Of a DNA stretch of 64,000 bases, positions 24,257-33,528 are shown piece after piece. This DNA comes from Erythrobacter litoralis HTCC2594 (GTDB lineage Bacteria; Pseudomonadota; Alphaproteobacteria; Sphingomonadales; Sphingomonadaceae). How positions within the stretch are numbered: the stretch's first letter is position 1; each line of letters begins with the position of its first letter. Position numbers and translations under genes: made by a program. The notes below the pieces were generated by a model. The model made no database searches. It worked only from the letters and a program-made list of their open reading frames with translations, and was not told where the DNA came from. The DNA lies in assembly GCF_000013005.1 (NCBI RefSeq), contig NC_007722.1, positions 687,501 through 751,500 on the forward strand, in the 5' to 3' direction.

Positions 24257-26755
24257 ATGAGCGACGACAACGACAAGCCCCGGACCCGCAAACCGCTTGG
24301 CCTCAAGCGGAGCGTGGATGCGGGCGAAGTCAAACAGACCTTCAGCCACGGCCGCACCAACAAGGTTGCGGTCGAGGTGAAGCGCAAGCGTAAGCTCCTG
24401 AAACCGGGCGAAACGCCGGCACCGGCACCCGAACCGGCGCCCGAACCCGCGCCGGCGCCCGCACCGGCTCCGGCGGCGAAGAAGCCTGCGCCCAAGAAAC
24501 CCGCGCCTGCTGCCGAAACGCCGCAGGAACGCGTCGCCCGCCTCCAGCGCGAAGCCGAGGAAGAGCGTCTCAAACTGGCGGAAGACGCGCGCAAGCGTGA
24601 CGACCAGAAGGCCAAACAGAACGCCGACGACGAGAAGAAGCGCCAGGAAGAGAACAAGAAGGCAGAGGAAGAGGCCGAGAAGCAGGCCGCTGCCGAGGCC
24701 GAGGCTGCTGCTGCCGCCGAAGCCGCGCCCGAAGAAGATGCCGACGACGGCAGGAAGGCGCCCGTTGCGCGGAAATTCACCCCGGTCGCGCGGCCCGAGC
24801 CGAAGCGTCCGGAGAAGAAGAAGGAAGAGAAGAAGCCTGCGCGTGGCGGCGCCAAGGACAAGCGTCGCTCGGGCAAGCTGACGGTCTCCAAGGCGCTCAA
24901 CGAGGACGAGGGCCGGCGTGCCATGTCGCTCGCCAAGCTCAAGCGTGCGCGCGAAAAGGAACGTCGCCTCAAGGGCGGCGGCTCTTCGGCCCCGCGCGAG
25001 AAGCAGGTCCGCGATGTGATCGTGCCCGAAGCCATCACCGTCGGCGAACTCGCCAAGAGGATGGGCGAAAAGGGCGCCGATCTCGTGAAGGAGCTGTTCA
25101 ATCTCGACATGATGGTCACCGTCAACCAGACCATCGACCAGGACACGGCGGAATTGCTCGTTGAACAGTTCGGGCACAACATCCAGAAGGTCTCCGAGGC
25201 GGATGTCGACATCCAGGCCGAGGAAGATGTCGATCCGGAAGAGACGCTGCAGCCGCGTCCGCCGGTCGTCACGATCATGGGCCATGTCGATCACGGCAAG
25301 ACCAGCCTGCTCGATGCTCTGCGCGGCACCAATGTCACCAAGGGCGAAGCCGGCGGGATTACCCAGCATATCGGCAGCTACCAGGTGAACACCAAATCCG
25401 GCGGGAAGGTCACCTTCCTCGATACCCCGGGCCACGCGGCTTTCTCCGAAATGCGCCAGCGCGGTGCCAATGTCACCGATATCGTGGTGCTGGTGGTGGC
25501 GGCGGATGACGGCGTGATGCCGCAGACGATCGAAGCCATCAAACACACCAAGGCCGCCGGCGTGCCGATGATCGTCGCGATCAACAAGTGCGACAAGCCG
25601 GAAGCCGATCCCGACAATATCCGCAACCGCCTGCTCGAACACGAAATCATCGTCGAGAAGCTGTCGGGCGATGTGCAGGACGTCGAGATCTCGGCGACCA
25701 AGAAGACCGGCCTCGACGAATTGCTCGAGAAGATCGAGCTGCAGGCCGAATTGCTCGAGCTCAAGGCGCGTCCCGACCGCATGGCGGAAGCGACCGTCAT
25801 CGAAGCGCAGCTCGACAAGGGCCGCGGCCCCGTCGCGACCGTGCTCATCACGCGCGGTACGCTCAAGCGTGGCGATACGTTCGTGGTCGGCACGGAAAGC
25901 GGCCGCGTGCGTGCGGTCGTCAACGATCAGGGCAAGCAGATCAAGGAAGCCGGACCATCCATGCCGGTCGAGGTCCTCGGCCTCGGCGGTGTGCCGGGTG
26001 CGGGCGATCAGCTGACCGTCGTGGAGAACGAACAGCGGGCGCGAGAAGTTGCCGAATATCGCCAGGAAAAGGCGACCGAGAAGCGCACCGCGCTCGCCCC
26101 GACCAGCTTCGACACGATGTTCAACAACCTTCAGTCGAACGTCATCGAATGGCCGGTGCTGGTCAAGGCGGATGTGCAGGGCTCGGTCGAAGCGATCGTC
26201 ACTGCGCTGCACAATATCTCGAACGACGAGATCAAGGTGCGCGTGCTCCATGCAGGCGTGGGCGCCATTACCGAAAGCGACGTGACGCTGGCGGCGGCAT
26301 CGAACGCGCCGATCATCGGCTTCAACGTGCGCCCCAATGCCAAGGCGCGCGAACTGGTGAAGCGCGACGATGTGCGGATGATGTATTACGATGTCATCTA
26401 CCACCTGACCGACGAGGTCGCGAAGGAAATGGCCGGCGAGCTTGGTCCGGAGCGGATCGAGACGGTCGTCGGTCGGGCCGACGTCAAGGAAGTCTTCAAG
26501 TCCGGCAAGAAGGACAAGGCGGCCGGTCTGCTGGTCACCGATGGCGTTATCCGCAAGGGCCTGTTCGCGCGTCTCACCCGCGACGATGTCATCGTGTCGG
26601 CGACAACCATCGCCTCTCTGCGGCGCTTCAAGGACGATGTCGACGAGGTCCGTTCGGGCCTCGAATGCGGCGTCGTGCTGGAAGACACCAACGATATCCA
26701 GCCGGGCGACAGCCTCGAGGTCTTCGAAGTCGAGGAGCGCGAGCGGACACTGTGA
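24257..26755 (+). CDS. infB: Translation initiation factor IF-2
   Basis: 832 residues. GTPase that places initiator tRNA on the 30S subunit. N-terminal half: low-complexity Pro/Ala/Glu repeats (residues 55-80) and charged KKEEK runs, then the IF2-N domain. G domain motifs are GHVDHGKTSLLDAL (G1), DTPGHAAF (G3) and NKCDKP (G4); C-terminal beta-barrels and the initiator-tRNA-binding domain follow. The stop overlaps the next start as GTGA. Long open frames on the opposite strand here are compositional shadows. Confidence 0.97.
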   Translation: MSDDNDKPRTRKPLGLKRSVDAGEVKQTFSHGRTNKVAVEVKRKRKLLKPGETPAPAPEPAPEPAPAPAPAPAAKKPAPKKPAPAAETPQERVARLQREAEEERLKLAEDARKRDDQKAKQNADDEKKRQEENKKAEEEAEKQAAAEAEAAAAAEAAPEEDADDGRKAPVARKFTPVARPEPKRPEKKKEEKKPARGGAKDKRRSGKLTVSKALNEDEGRRAMSLAKLKRAREKERRLKGGGSSAPREKQVRDVIVPEAITVGELAKRMGEKGADLVKELFNLDMMVTVNQTIDQDTAELLVEQFGHNIQKVSEADVDIQAEEDVDPEETLQPRPPVVTIMGHVDHGKTSLLDALRGTNVTKGEAGGITQHIGSYQVNTKSGGKVTFLDTPGHAAFSEMRQRGANVTDIVVLVVAADDGVMPQTIEAIKHTKAAGVPMIVAINKCDKPEADPDNIRNRLLEHEIIVEKLSGDVQDVEISATKKTGLDELLEKIELQAELLELKARPDRMAEATVIEAQLDKGRGPVATVLITRGTLKRGDTFVVGTESGRVRAVVNDQGKQIKEAGPSMPVEVLGLGGVPGAGDQLTVVENEQRAREVAEYRQEKATEKRTALAPTSFDTMFNNLQSNVIEWPVLVKADVQGSVEAIVTALHNISNDEIKVRVLHAGVGAITESDVTLAAASNAPIIGFNVRPNAKARELVKRDDVRMMYYDVIYHLTDEVAKEMAGELGPERIETVVGRADVKEVFKSGKKDKAAGLLVTDGVIRKGLFARLTRDDVIVSATTIASLRRFKDDVDEVRSGLECGVVLEDTNDIQPGDSLEVFEVEERERTL

Positions 26756-27351
26756 GTTTTGCCAAAGCATTTGACAGTATGAGTGAGCAAGACATCGCAG
26801 AGTTTGCAGTTGCAGCCGTGAATGAAGCACCGGCGTCAGACGCTGCTGATGATTCTTATGCGCTTCAGCATTCGCATTTGGTTCGTGCTTTCGCGCTGGC
26901 TGATTTCTCTCAATCGGAGACATTAACTGCCCTAGCTCTTGCAGTTTATGGTTGGATGCCCGGAATCCCGCGCAACCTGATCGACGAAAAGAAACGACCG
27001 CGAACAGCGGAGATGTTGTCAAAGTTGCAATGTGGCGATTTGTCTCAATGCTCAGATATGCGTTTCATCAATGGCTCAGTAATCGGGACTTCAAAATTCT
27101 TGCATTTTCTGCGTCCAGAAACATTCGCGATCTGGGATACCAACGTAGCAATCGCTTTGGCATACCCCGATAGCTGGAGCGGTGCTGCCAAAGCACCAGT
27201 TCATCGGTCTGTTGACAACGAAGACCGCTATCGGAAATACCTTCGTGGATTGAGCCTAGCCCAAAATAGTGAGAACCTGCGTGAACTTGAATTTGCGCTG
27301 TTTCGGCTAGGGAAGCGGATGCGGGCCAGAACATCAGGTGCTGATGCCTGA
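26752..27351 (+). CDS. Unknown protein with atypical low GC, coupled to infB
   Basis: 199 residues if started at GTG 26752, whose GTGA overlaps the infB stop; ATG 26779 (MSEQDIAEFAV) is the alternative. The region is about 42-50% GC on the lines I counted (neighbours about 63%), with A/T-ending codons rare elsewhere in the window, suggesting horizontal arrival. Recognisable features are a helical N-terminal half and SKFLHFLRPETFAIWDTNVA, a K-x-LHF-x-P-x-x-F-x-x-WD pattern I have seen only in uncharacterised proteins. No signal peptide or membrane segment. It sits inside a housekeeping translation operon, between infB and a thioesterase, and would be read as cargo of that transcript. Confidence 0.75.
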   Translation: MSFAKAFDSMSEQDIAEFAVAAVNEAPASDAADDSYALQHSHLVRAFALADFSQSETLTALALAVYGWMPGIPRNLIDEKKRPRTAEMLSKLQCGDLSQCSDMRFINGSVIGTSKFLHFLRPETFAIWDTNVAIALAYPDSWSGAAKAPVHRSVDNEDRYRKYLRGLSLAQNSENLRELEFALFRLGKRMRARTSGADA

Positions 27352-27760
27352 GAATTCTAGCGGACACGCCCTTGGCGCCGCCCACGCCGAGTTGATGGGC
27401 GTCGAGTTCGAGAGCTTCGACAAGGACCGCGAAGAAGTCACCTTGCGCTTCCATGCGCCGGACAGCTTCATCACCCCGCGCGGCAGCGTGCAGGGCGGGC
27501 TTGTTGCAGGCTTCCTCGACGAAGTGATGGGCTGGGCGCATGTCTGGGCGACGGACCATGTCGAAGCCCCGCTCAACCTCGACATCACCATGACATTGCT
27601 CAAACCCGTCCTTGCCGGGCCGCTGGTGGGGAAAGGCCGTGTCGTGAAGCGCGGCCGACGGGTGATATATCTCGAAGGCGAATTGTTCGACGGCGACGGC
27701 AGCTTGCTCGCCCGGGCGACCAGCACGGCCATCCCTACCCCGCGACCGGTGGCGGAATAA
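27344..27760 (+). CDS. PaaI-type hot-dog thioesterase
   Basis: 138 residues from ATG 27344 (GTG 27338 two codons upstream). The motif FITPRGSVQGGLVAGFLDEVMGWA is the PaaI/DUF4442-like hot-dog core: glycine-rich loop then the helix. It overlaps the end of the unknown gene by 8 bases and the DUF1697 start by one (TAATG). Substrate unknown; probably an acyl-CoA. Between infB and rbfA it breaks the usual order. Confidence 0.82.
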   Translation: MPENSSGHALGAAHAELMGVEFESFDKDREEVTLRFHAPDSFITPRGSVQGGLVAGFLDEVMGWAHVWATDHVEAPLNLDITMTLLKPVLAGPLVGKGRVVKRGRRVIYLEGELFDGDGSLLARATSTAIPTPRPVAE

Positions 27761-28308
27761 TGCCGCGCTATCTTGCCTTGCTGGGTAGCATCAATGTCGG
27801 TGGCAACCGGATCAAGATGATCGACCTCAAGGCGGCGCTCGAAGGGGCCGGGTTCGAGGACGTTGCGACGGTAGCGGCGAGCGGCAATGTCATCTTTGCC
27901 GACGAGCGCGATCCGGCGATGCTGGAGATCCGGCTCGAAAGCGTGGTCCAGCAGAGCTTCGGCTTCACATCCTGCGCCATGGTCCGCAGCGCCGAGGAAG
28001 TGCGCTATGCGATCGAGGAGAACCCCTTTCACGGCACCGGGCCCGAGCACGGCTCCGACAAGATGGTGCATTCGATCTTCCTCAGTCAGCAGCCCGACAC
28101 AACCGCCGTCGATGCGCTGATCGAAGAGCACCGCGCCAAAGGTAGCGAGCGGCTCGCGCTGGGTGACCGCGTGCTGTTTCTCGGCTATGTGCATGGTGTC
28201 GGCGTGTCGGACCTTTCGAACAAGACACTGGAGCGCAGGCTCAAGGTGAAAGGCACGGCGCGCAACATGACATCGCTCAAACGTATTCTCGGCAAAATGG
28301 TGGCCTGA
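27760..28308 (+). CDS. DUF1697 family protein
   Basis: 182 residues. The family signature is at the N-terminus: [20 protein letters not shown], then [25 protein letters not shown], a repeated ferredoxin-like fold; the C-terminal K-T-L-E-R-R and [10 protein letters not shown] parts also match. No function is established. Coupled by one base to both neighbours (TAATG before, TGATG into rbfA). Confidence 0.9.
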   Translation: MPRYLALLGSINVGGNRIKMIDLKAALEGAGFEDVATVAASGNVIFADERDPAMLEIRLESVVQQSFGFTSCAMVRSAEEVRYAIEENPFHGTGPEHGSDKMVHSIFLSQQPDTTAVDALIEEHRAKGSERLALGDRVLFLGYVHGVGVSDLSNKTLERRLKVKGTARNMTSLKRILGKMVA

Positions 28309-28709
28309 TGGCGCGACAGCAATTTACCCCTGAACAACACTCGGTTCGTGTCCTTAAAGTGGCTGAGCGCGTGCGGCATATTCTCAGCGAATTGCTTGCG
28401 CGGCAGGAGGTCCATGACGAAACGGTCAGCGCGGCCAACATCGCCGTCACCGAGGTTCGCATGACGCCCGACCTGCGCAACGCGACCGCCTATGTGAAGC
28501 CGCTGCTGGGCAAGGAGGAGGACGAGATCGTCTCCGCGTTGCGGCAGAATACGGCCTACCTGCAGAAGGAAGTCGCCAAGCGGCTCGGCCTCAAATTCGC
28601 GCCCAAGCTCATGTTCCGGCCCGACGAAAGCTTCGACGAGGCCGACCGGATCGAGAAATTGTTGCGAGACCCGAAGGTCGCGCGCGATCTGGGCGACGAG
28701 GAAGAGTAG
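28308..28709 (+). CDS. rbfA: Ribosome-binding factor A
   Basis: 133 residues. KH-type fold that aids late 30S assembly and cold adaptation. Signatures: [21 protein letters not shown] near the N-terminus, then [20 protein letters not shown] and [27 protein letters not shown]. In most alphaproteobacteria truB follows at once; here truB is 12.8 kb away. Confidence 0.96.
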   Translation: MARQQFTPEQHSVRVLKVAERVRHILSELLARQEVHDETVSAANIAVTEVRMTPDLRNATAYVKPLLGKEEDEIVSALRQNTAYLQKEVAKRLGLKFAPKLMFRPDESFDEADRIEKLLRDPKVARDLGDEEE

Positions 28710-28759
28710 CGCGCCGCACTCGCTTTGTTGCTAGGCTCTTCGCAAGGAAGAGGAGAGCC

Positions 28760-29593
28760 ATGACCGATCAACGCGTCCGAACCGATAATCCCGCAAATGG
28801 CGTCGCCCGCCTCACCCTGACGCGCGCCGACAAGGCCAATGCGCAGGACAAGGCGATGCTGTACCAGCTCGACGATGCGCTGACCGCAGCGGCGCAGAAT
28901 GACGATGTGCGCTGCATCGTCCTGGCGGCGGAAGGCGAGCACTTCTCCTCCGGTCACGACCTGCGCGACGACAGCTCGCTCGCAGACTTCGAACCGCGCA
29001 GCCAGTGGAGCGGCTTCGATGCATCGGGGCAGGAAGGCCAGATGGCCGCCGAGCACGAGATCTATCTCGGCCTGTGCTGGCGCTGGCGCAACCTGCCCAA
29101 GCCGGTGGTGGTGCAGGTGCAGGGCCTGTGCATGGCAGGCGGGCTGATGCTGGTCTGGCCCTTCGACATCGTGATCGCGAGCGAGGATGCGGTGTTCTCC
29201 GATCCGACGGTGGCGTTCGGCGTCAACGGGGTCGAATATTTCGCGCATGTCTGGGAGCTCGGCCACCGCAAGGCGCGCGAACTGCTCTACACCGGCGCGG
29301 ACCTGAGCGCCGAGGATGCGCGGACGCTTGGCATGGTCAACCACGTCGTGCCGCGCGACGAGTTGGATAGCTTTACACTGACGATGGCCGAGCGGATCGC
29401 GAAGCGTCCGATGATCGGGCTGCGGCTGGCCAAGCTGGCCTGCAACCAGAGCCTCGATGCGCAGGGCTATGGGACGGCTATCCATGGCGTGATGGGTTGG
29501 CAGCAGGTCGGCCACGCGCAGGCGCGGCTGGTGCACGGGTTGCCGGTCGATCCGGCGGGCGCGGAGATTATCCGCTCGGATCGCAAGCGATAG
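28760..29593 (+). CDS. Enoyl-CoA hydratase/isomerase family protein
   Basis: 277 residues of crotonase fold. The first oxyanion-hole region is EGEHFSSGHDLRDD and the second is VQVQGLCMAGGLMLVWPFDIVIA; the catalytic region VAFGVNGVEYFAHVWELGHRKARELLYTG follows. The order VEYFAHVWELG differs from classical EchA, and the two catalytic Glu are not clearly in place, so isomerase or a hydratase of unusual substrate is possible. Start ATG 28760 with GAGGAGAG. Likely independent of rbfA (50-base gap). Confidence 0.83.
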   Translation: MTDQRVRTDNPANGVARLTLTRADKANAQDKAMLYQLDDALTAAAQNDDVRCIVLAAEGEHFSSGHDLRDDSSLADFEPRSQWSGFDASGQEGQMAAEHEIYLGLCWRWRNLPKPVVVQVQGLCMAGGLMLVWPFDIVIASEDAVFSDPTVAFGVNGVEYFAHVWELGHRKARELLYTGADLSAEDARTLGMVNHVVPRDELDSFTLTMAERIAKRPMIGLRLAKLACNQSLDAQGYGTAIHGVMGWQQVGHAQARLVHGLPVDPAGAEIIRSDRKR

Positions 29594-29646
29594 GTGCTTG
29601 TCGGCTCTCGCGCTGGCTGCGATGACTGGCGCGAGAGGAGACCCGC

Positions 29647-30555
29647 ATGACCGAAGCCCTGCGTACCCCAGACGAAGCCTTCGCCGAAGTCCCCGACTAC
29701 CCCTTCGCGCCGCATTACGTCGACGACCTGCCCGGCTATGAGGGCCTGCGCGTCCACTATATCGACGAGCCAGGTGCCGAAGATGGGCCGGAGGCTGGCA
29801 AAACCTTTCTATGCCTCCATGGCCAGCCGAGCTGGTCCTTCCTCTACCGCAAGATGATCCCGGTCTTCACCGCCGCCGGGGGGAGGGCGGTCGCGCCCGA
29901 CCTGCTCGGCTTCGGGAAGTCCGACAAACCTGTCGACGACGAAACCTATACCTACAATTTCCATCGCGGCATGCTGATAGCCTTCATCGAGAAGCTGGAC
30001 CTCACCAGCATCACACTCGTCTGCCAGGACTGGGGCGGCATCCTCGGCCTCGGGATCGTGCCCGACATGGCCGATCGCTTCGAACGGCTGATCGTGATGA
30101 ACACCGCTATTCCCATCGGCGAATCGCCGGGGCCGGGTTTCGAGGCGTGGAAGGCCTTCAATCGCAGTCAGCCCAACATGGATGTCGCGGGGCTGTTCAA
30201 GCGCGGCACACCCGACCTGACCGACGCAGAAGCGGCGGCCTACGGCGCTCCGTTCCCCGACCAGCGCTACAAGGCGGGGGTGCGTCGCTTCCCCGAGCTG
30301 GTGCCGGTTAGCCCCGAGATGCAGGGCGTCGAGGAAGGCAAGCGTGCACGCGAATTCTGGGCCAACGAATGGAGCGGCAAGAGCTTCATGGCCATCGGCA
30401 TGCAGGACCCGGTGCTGGGTCCGCCCGCGATGCGCGGGCTGCAGAAGCAGATCCGTGGCTGCCCCGATCCGATGGAAGTGCCCGATGGCGGGCATTTCGT
30501 GCAGGAAAAAGGCGAAGGGATTGCGCGCGCTGCGCTGGAAAGCTTCGCCGCTTAG
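29647..30555 (+). CDS. Haloalkane dehalogenase, HLD-I subfamily
   Basis: 302 residues, alpha/beta-hydrolase fold. Nucleophile Asp128 in VCQDWGG with the halide-binding Trp129; HGQPSWSFLY supplies the oxyanion Gln/Trp region; catalytic Asp254 in GMQDPVLG after strand 7, the HLD-I placement as in DhlA; base His283 in GGHFVQ. Hydrolyses C-halogen bonds of alkanes to alcohols. DhmA/DppA-like members occur in marine Erythrobacter-type bacteria, so the role may be with marine organohalides. Stop overlaps the convergent yceI-type stop by 3 bases. Confidence 0.87.
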   Translation: MTEALRTPDEAFAEVPDYPFAPHYVDDLPGYEGLRVHYIDEPGAEDGPEAGKTFLCLHGQPSWSFLYRKMIPVFTAAGGRAVAPDLLGFGKSDKPVDDETYTYNFHRGMLIAFIEKLDLTSITLVCQDWGGILGLGIVPDMADRFERLIVMNTAIPIGESPGPGFEAWKAFNRSQPNMDVAGLFKRGTPDLTDAEAAAYGAPFPDQRYKAGVRRFPELVPVSPEMQGVEEGKRAREFWANEWSGKSFMAIGMQDPVLGPPAMRGLQKQIRGCPDPMEVPDGGHFVQEKGEGIARAALESFAA

Positions 30556-31127
30556 GCGACCGGGCGGAGCCTGGCTTTTAGCCTGATCGTCACGGTCTTG
30601 CCCACGATCAGCGAATAGGCCGTCATCCCGAAGTCGCGGCGATCGATCCGGGTCTCACCGGTGAGGGTAAGCGGCTGCCCTGGTGCGACCGTTCCGGGCG
30701 GTGTGTCGAATGCCACCTGCAGGGTCACGGGCTGCGATACTCCGCGGGCGGTCAGCGTCCCTTCCACGGTGCCGCTGCGCGCATCGCGCAGCACCATGCG
30801 CCGACCCTTGAAACGCACCGTCGGATATTTCTCGACCCAGAAGAACTTTTCGCCGCGAAGGCGCTCGCGGGTCAGGTTATCGGGCGCAGTCAGCGCGCGC
30901 GCGTTCAGCCGGACGTCGAGATCGATCCGGCGCGGGTCGTCGGGTGACAGGCGGATGGTACCTGCAAGGTCCGGAAAGCCGGCGGTTTTGCTGCCGAAGC
31001 CGAGGAAGGGCACCTTCGCGGAAACCGAGCTCGCCGCAGCATCGACGGCATAGGTAGTCCCGGCGGGCGACGCTGCACCGAGCAGTACCGCACAGAGGCT
31101 GGCGAGGAAGGCGCGACCCGTGAGCAT
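30552..31127 (-). CDS. YceI family periplasmic lipid-binding protein
   Basis: 191 residues. Signal peptide MLTGRAFLASLCAVLLGAASPAG, then the YceI lipocalin-like barrel: YAVDAAASSVSAKVPFLGFG, LSPDDPRRIDLDVRL, FFWVEKYPTVRFKG and GTLTARGVSQPVTLQV. Members bind isoprenoids such as polyprenyl or ubiquinone-8 in the periplasm. AGGA before ATG 31127. 33 bases after the AbgT-type gene and on the same strand, so probably co-transcribed. Confidence 0.9.
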   Translation of the reverse strand: MLTGRAFLASLCAVLLGAASPAGTTYAVDAAASSVSAKVPFLGFGSKTAGFPDLAGTIRLSPDDPRRIDLDVRLNARALTAPDNLTRERLRGEKFFWVEKYPTVRFKGRRMVLRDARSGTVEGTLTARGVSQPVTLQVAFDTPPGTVAPGQPLTLTGETRIDRRDFGMTAYSLIVGKTVTIRLKARLRPVA

Positions 31128-31160
31128 GATGATCCTACGGGCCGCGCCTCATCGGGTTCC

Positions 31161-32810
31161 TCAATTCGGGGCCGCCGTCGGCAAGACGCTCGGCAGGGCA
31201 TAGCCGACCGGCGCGTCCGGTCCGAGCGGGAAGCCGAGATAGAACCACAGCACGATCAGCACCGTGCCCGAAATGAGCAGCCAGATCGAATAGGGCAGCA
31301 TCATCGCGGTCAGGCTGCCGAGCCCGAAATCCTTCTGCCAGCGTTGCGCGAAGACGAGGATCAGCGGGAAGTACACCATCAGCGGCGTGATGATATTGGT
31401 CGCGCTGTCGCCGACGCGATAGGCGGCGGTCGCGCCTTCCGGGCTGATCCCGAGTAGCATCAACATGGGCACGAGGATGGGCGCAAGCAGCGCCCATTTG
31501 GCGCTCGCCGAACCCACGAACAGGTTGAGCAGTGCCGCAAACAACACCATCAAACCGAGCACCAGCGGCAGCGGCAGGCCCGTCGCCTGGATCGCGTCCG
31601 CCCCGTGGACGGCGGTGATGAGGCCGAGATTGGACCAGTTGAACATCTCGACGAAATGCGCGGCGGCGAAAGCGAGGACGAGGTAATAGCCCATGTCCTT
31701 CATGCTCTCCGCCATCATGGTGACGAGATCGCGGTGGTTCTCGATCGAGCCGGTGGCGCGGCCATAGGCCCAGCCCGCCAGCAGGAAGAGCACGAAGAAG
31801 GCGGCAACCAGCGACTGGTAGAGCGGGCGCAGCTCTGTGTGGATCGAGCAATCGGGCACTGCGGCGCCGGTCTCCGTCAGACAGGCCGCCTCGTCCACCA
31901 GCGGCGTGCCCGGCGCGAACACCATAGCCGTCCACAGGCCGACCACGAACAGCGCGGCCAGCCCGGCATTGCGCAGGCCCTTGGCGGCAAGCGGACCGGT
32001 CTCCTCGCTCGGATCGGGGCTGAGGCCATCTTCGTCGGCACCGGCCTTGGCACCGCCGGTCCACGCGCCGAGGCGCGGCTCGATAATCTTGTCGGTGACG
32101 AACCAGATGATCGGCAGGAAAATCACGGTCATGGCACTGATGAAATACCAGTTGCCGGCGATATTCGCGGTCCAGGCGGGGTCGAGCGCGCTGGCGCCGA
32201 CGGCTTCCTCGGTGATGCCGAAGAGCAGGGCGTCGAGCTGGCCGGGGGAGATATTGGCCGAGAAGCCGCCGGAAACGCCCGCGAAAGCGGCAGCGATGCC
32301 AGCCAGCGGATGACGCCCGGCGGCGGCAAACAGAATGCCTGCCAGCGGGATCAGCACGACGTAACCCGCATCGGCCGCGTGGTTGCCGAGCATGGCCACC
32401 AGCGCCACGGCAGGCGTCAGCAGCGCCTTGGGCGCGCCCTTGACCGCGGCCGACATGCCTGCGGCAAAGAAGCCGGAGCGTTCGGCCACACCTGCGCCCA
32501 GCATCACCACCAGCACGTATCCCAGCGGGTGGAAATGGGTGAAGGTCTCGGGCATCTCGACCCACAGCCGCTGGATGTTTTCGGCTGAAAGCAGGCTGAC
32601 CGCTTCGATCACCATCGCGCCGCCGGTCGTCTCGTCGACCTCGGTCGGATGCAGCGCGGAAACACCGGTCAGCGCGCTTATCACCGAGATCACGACCAGC
32701 GCGAGGATCAGGTAGAAGAAGATGAAAACCGGATCGGGCAACCGGTTGCCGGTTTTCTCGACCCAGCCGAGAAATCCGCTTCGCGAAGCTGCTACAGCAC
32801 CATCGGACAT
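31161..32810 (-). CDS. AbgT family transporter
   Basis: 549 residues with about 12 membrane segments. AbgT (p-aminobenzoyl-glutamate transport) family motifs are LPDPVFIFFYLILAL at the N-terminus, HPLGYVLVVMLGAGVAERSGFF, GNHAADAGYVVLIPLAG and GDSATNIITPLMVYFPLIL. Members import p-aminobenzoyl-glutamate or export sulfonamides. The exact substrate is not deducible. Divergent from tdk; followed by the yceI-type gene. Confidence 0.92.
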   Translation of the reverse strand: MSDGAVAASRSGFLGWVEKTGNRLPDPVFIFFYLILALVVISVISALTGVSALHPTEVDETTGGAMVIEAVSLLSAENIQRLWVEMPETFTHFHPLGYVLVVMLGAGVAERSGFFAAGMSAAVKGAPKALLTPAVALVAMLGNHAADAGYVVLIPLAGILFAAAGRHPLAGIAAAFAGVSGGFSANISPGQLDALLFGITEEAVGASALDPAWTANIAGNWYFISAMTVIFLPIIWFVTDKIIEPRLGAWTGGAKAGADEDGLSPDPSEETGPLAAKGLRNAGLAALFVVGLWTAMVFAPGTPLVDEAACLTETGAAVPDCSIHTELRPLYQSLVAAFFVLFLLAGWAYGRATGSIENHRDLVTMMAESMKDMGYYLVLAFAAAHFVEMFNWSNLGLITAVHGADAIQATGLPLPLVLGLMVLFAALLNLFVGSASAKWALLAPILVPMLMLLGISPEGATAAYRVGDSATNIITPLMVYFPLILVFAQRWQKDFGLGSLTAMMLPYSIWLLISGTVLIVLWFYLGFPLGPDAPVGYALPSVLPTAAPN

Positions 32811-32925
32811 GATTGGAAGGACCCCCTGATTGAAGCAATTTGTTGTGGACTAGCATTGCCAAAGGGTCCTGTCGCCCCGGTGAATGGCTGGTTTCCGCAG
32901 GATGCAGGGGGTAGCGTCGAACACG

Positions 32926-33504
32926 ATGGCCAAGCTCTATTTCTATTATGCGAGCATGAACGCGGGGAAGAGCTCGACCCTGTTGCAGACGGCCTTCAAT
33001 TACGGCGAGCGGGGAATGAAGGTATCGCTTTGGACGGCGGCTATCGACGATCGCCCGGGGTTCGGCGCGATCAGCAGCCGGATCGGCCTTGCCAGCGACG
33101 CGCACCGGTTTCGTGAAGATACCGACATCCTCGAATTCGTGCTGCGCGAACATGCCGAGGGTCGGGTCGATTGCGTGCTGATCGACGAAGCGCAATTCCT
33201 CACCGAACGCCAGGTGTGGCAATGCGCGCAGCTGGCCGACGACGCCAATACGCCGGTCATCTGTTACGGCCTGAGGACGGACTTTCAGGGCAAGCTGTTT
33301 CCCGGCTCTGCCGCGTTGCTGGGCATTGCCGACAAGCTCGTGGAATTGAAGGCGATCTGCCACTGCGGCAGAAAGGCGACCATGAACCTGCGCGTCGATG
33401 CCGACGGCAAGCCGATCAGCGAAGGCGCGCAGACCGAGATCGGCGGAAACGATCGTTACCTTGCGCTGTGCCGCAAGCATTTCAGCCAGGCGTTGGCGGA
33501 TTAG
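32926..33504 (+). CDS. tdk: Thymidine kinase
   Basis: 192 residues. Salvages thymidine to dTMP. P-loop MNAGKSSTLLQ at about 11-21, DCVLIDEAQFL with the catalytic Glu, GLRTDFQGKLFPGS lasso and CHCGRKATMNLR zinc region. The start is MAKLYFYYASMN at 32926; an upstream ATG adds 14 residues unlike the family. Divergent promoter region shared with the AbgT gene (32811-32925). Confidence 0.96.
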   Translation: MAKLYFYYASMNAGKSSTLLQTAFNYGERGMKVSLWTAAIDDRPGFGAISSRIGLASDAHRFREDTDILEFVLREHAEGRVDCVLIDEAQFLTERQVWQCAQLADDANTPVICYGLRTDFQGKLFPGSAALLGIADKLVELKAICHCGRKATMNLRVDADGKPISEGAQTEIGGNDRYLALCRKHFSQALAD

Positions 33505-33528
33505 CAACGCCATCCCTATCTTCCCGTC

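Noticed and set aside
23789..27022. A 1077-codon open frame on the strand opposite ylxR and infB
   Set aside because: It mirrors real, highly conserved genes in a GC-rich genome; the translation is low-complexity His/Asp/Arg-rich and matches no family. The same holds for long antisense frames over pnp (43043-45340), nusA (21595-23778), the AbgT-tdk-M50 region (31135-34050) and uup plus amidohydrolase (60536-63661).
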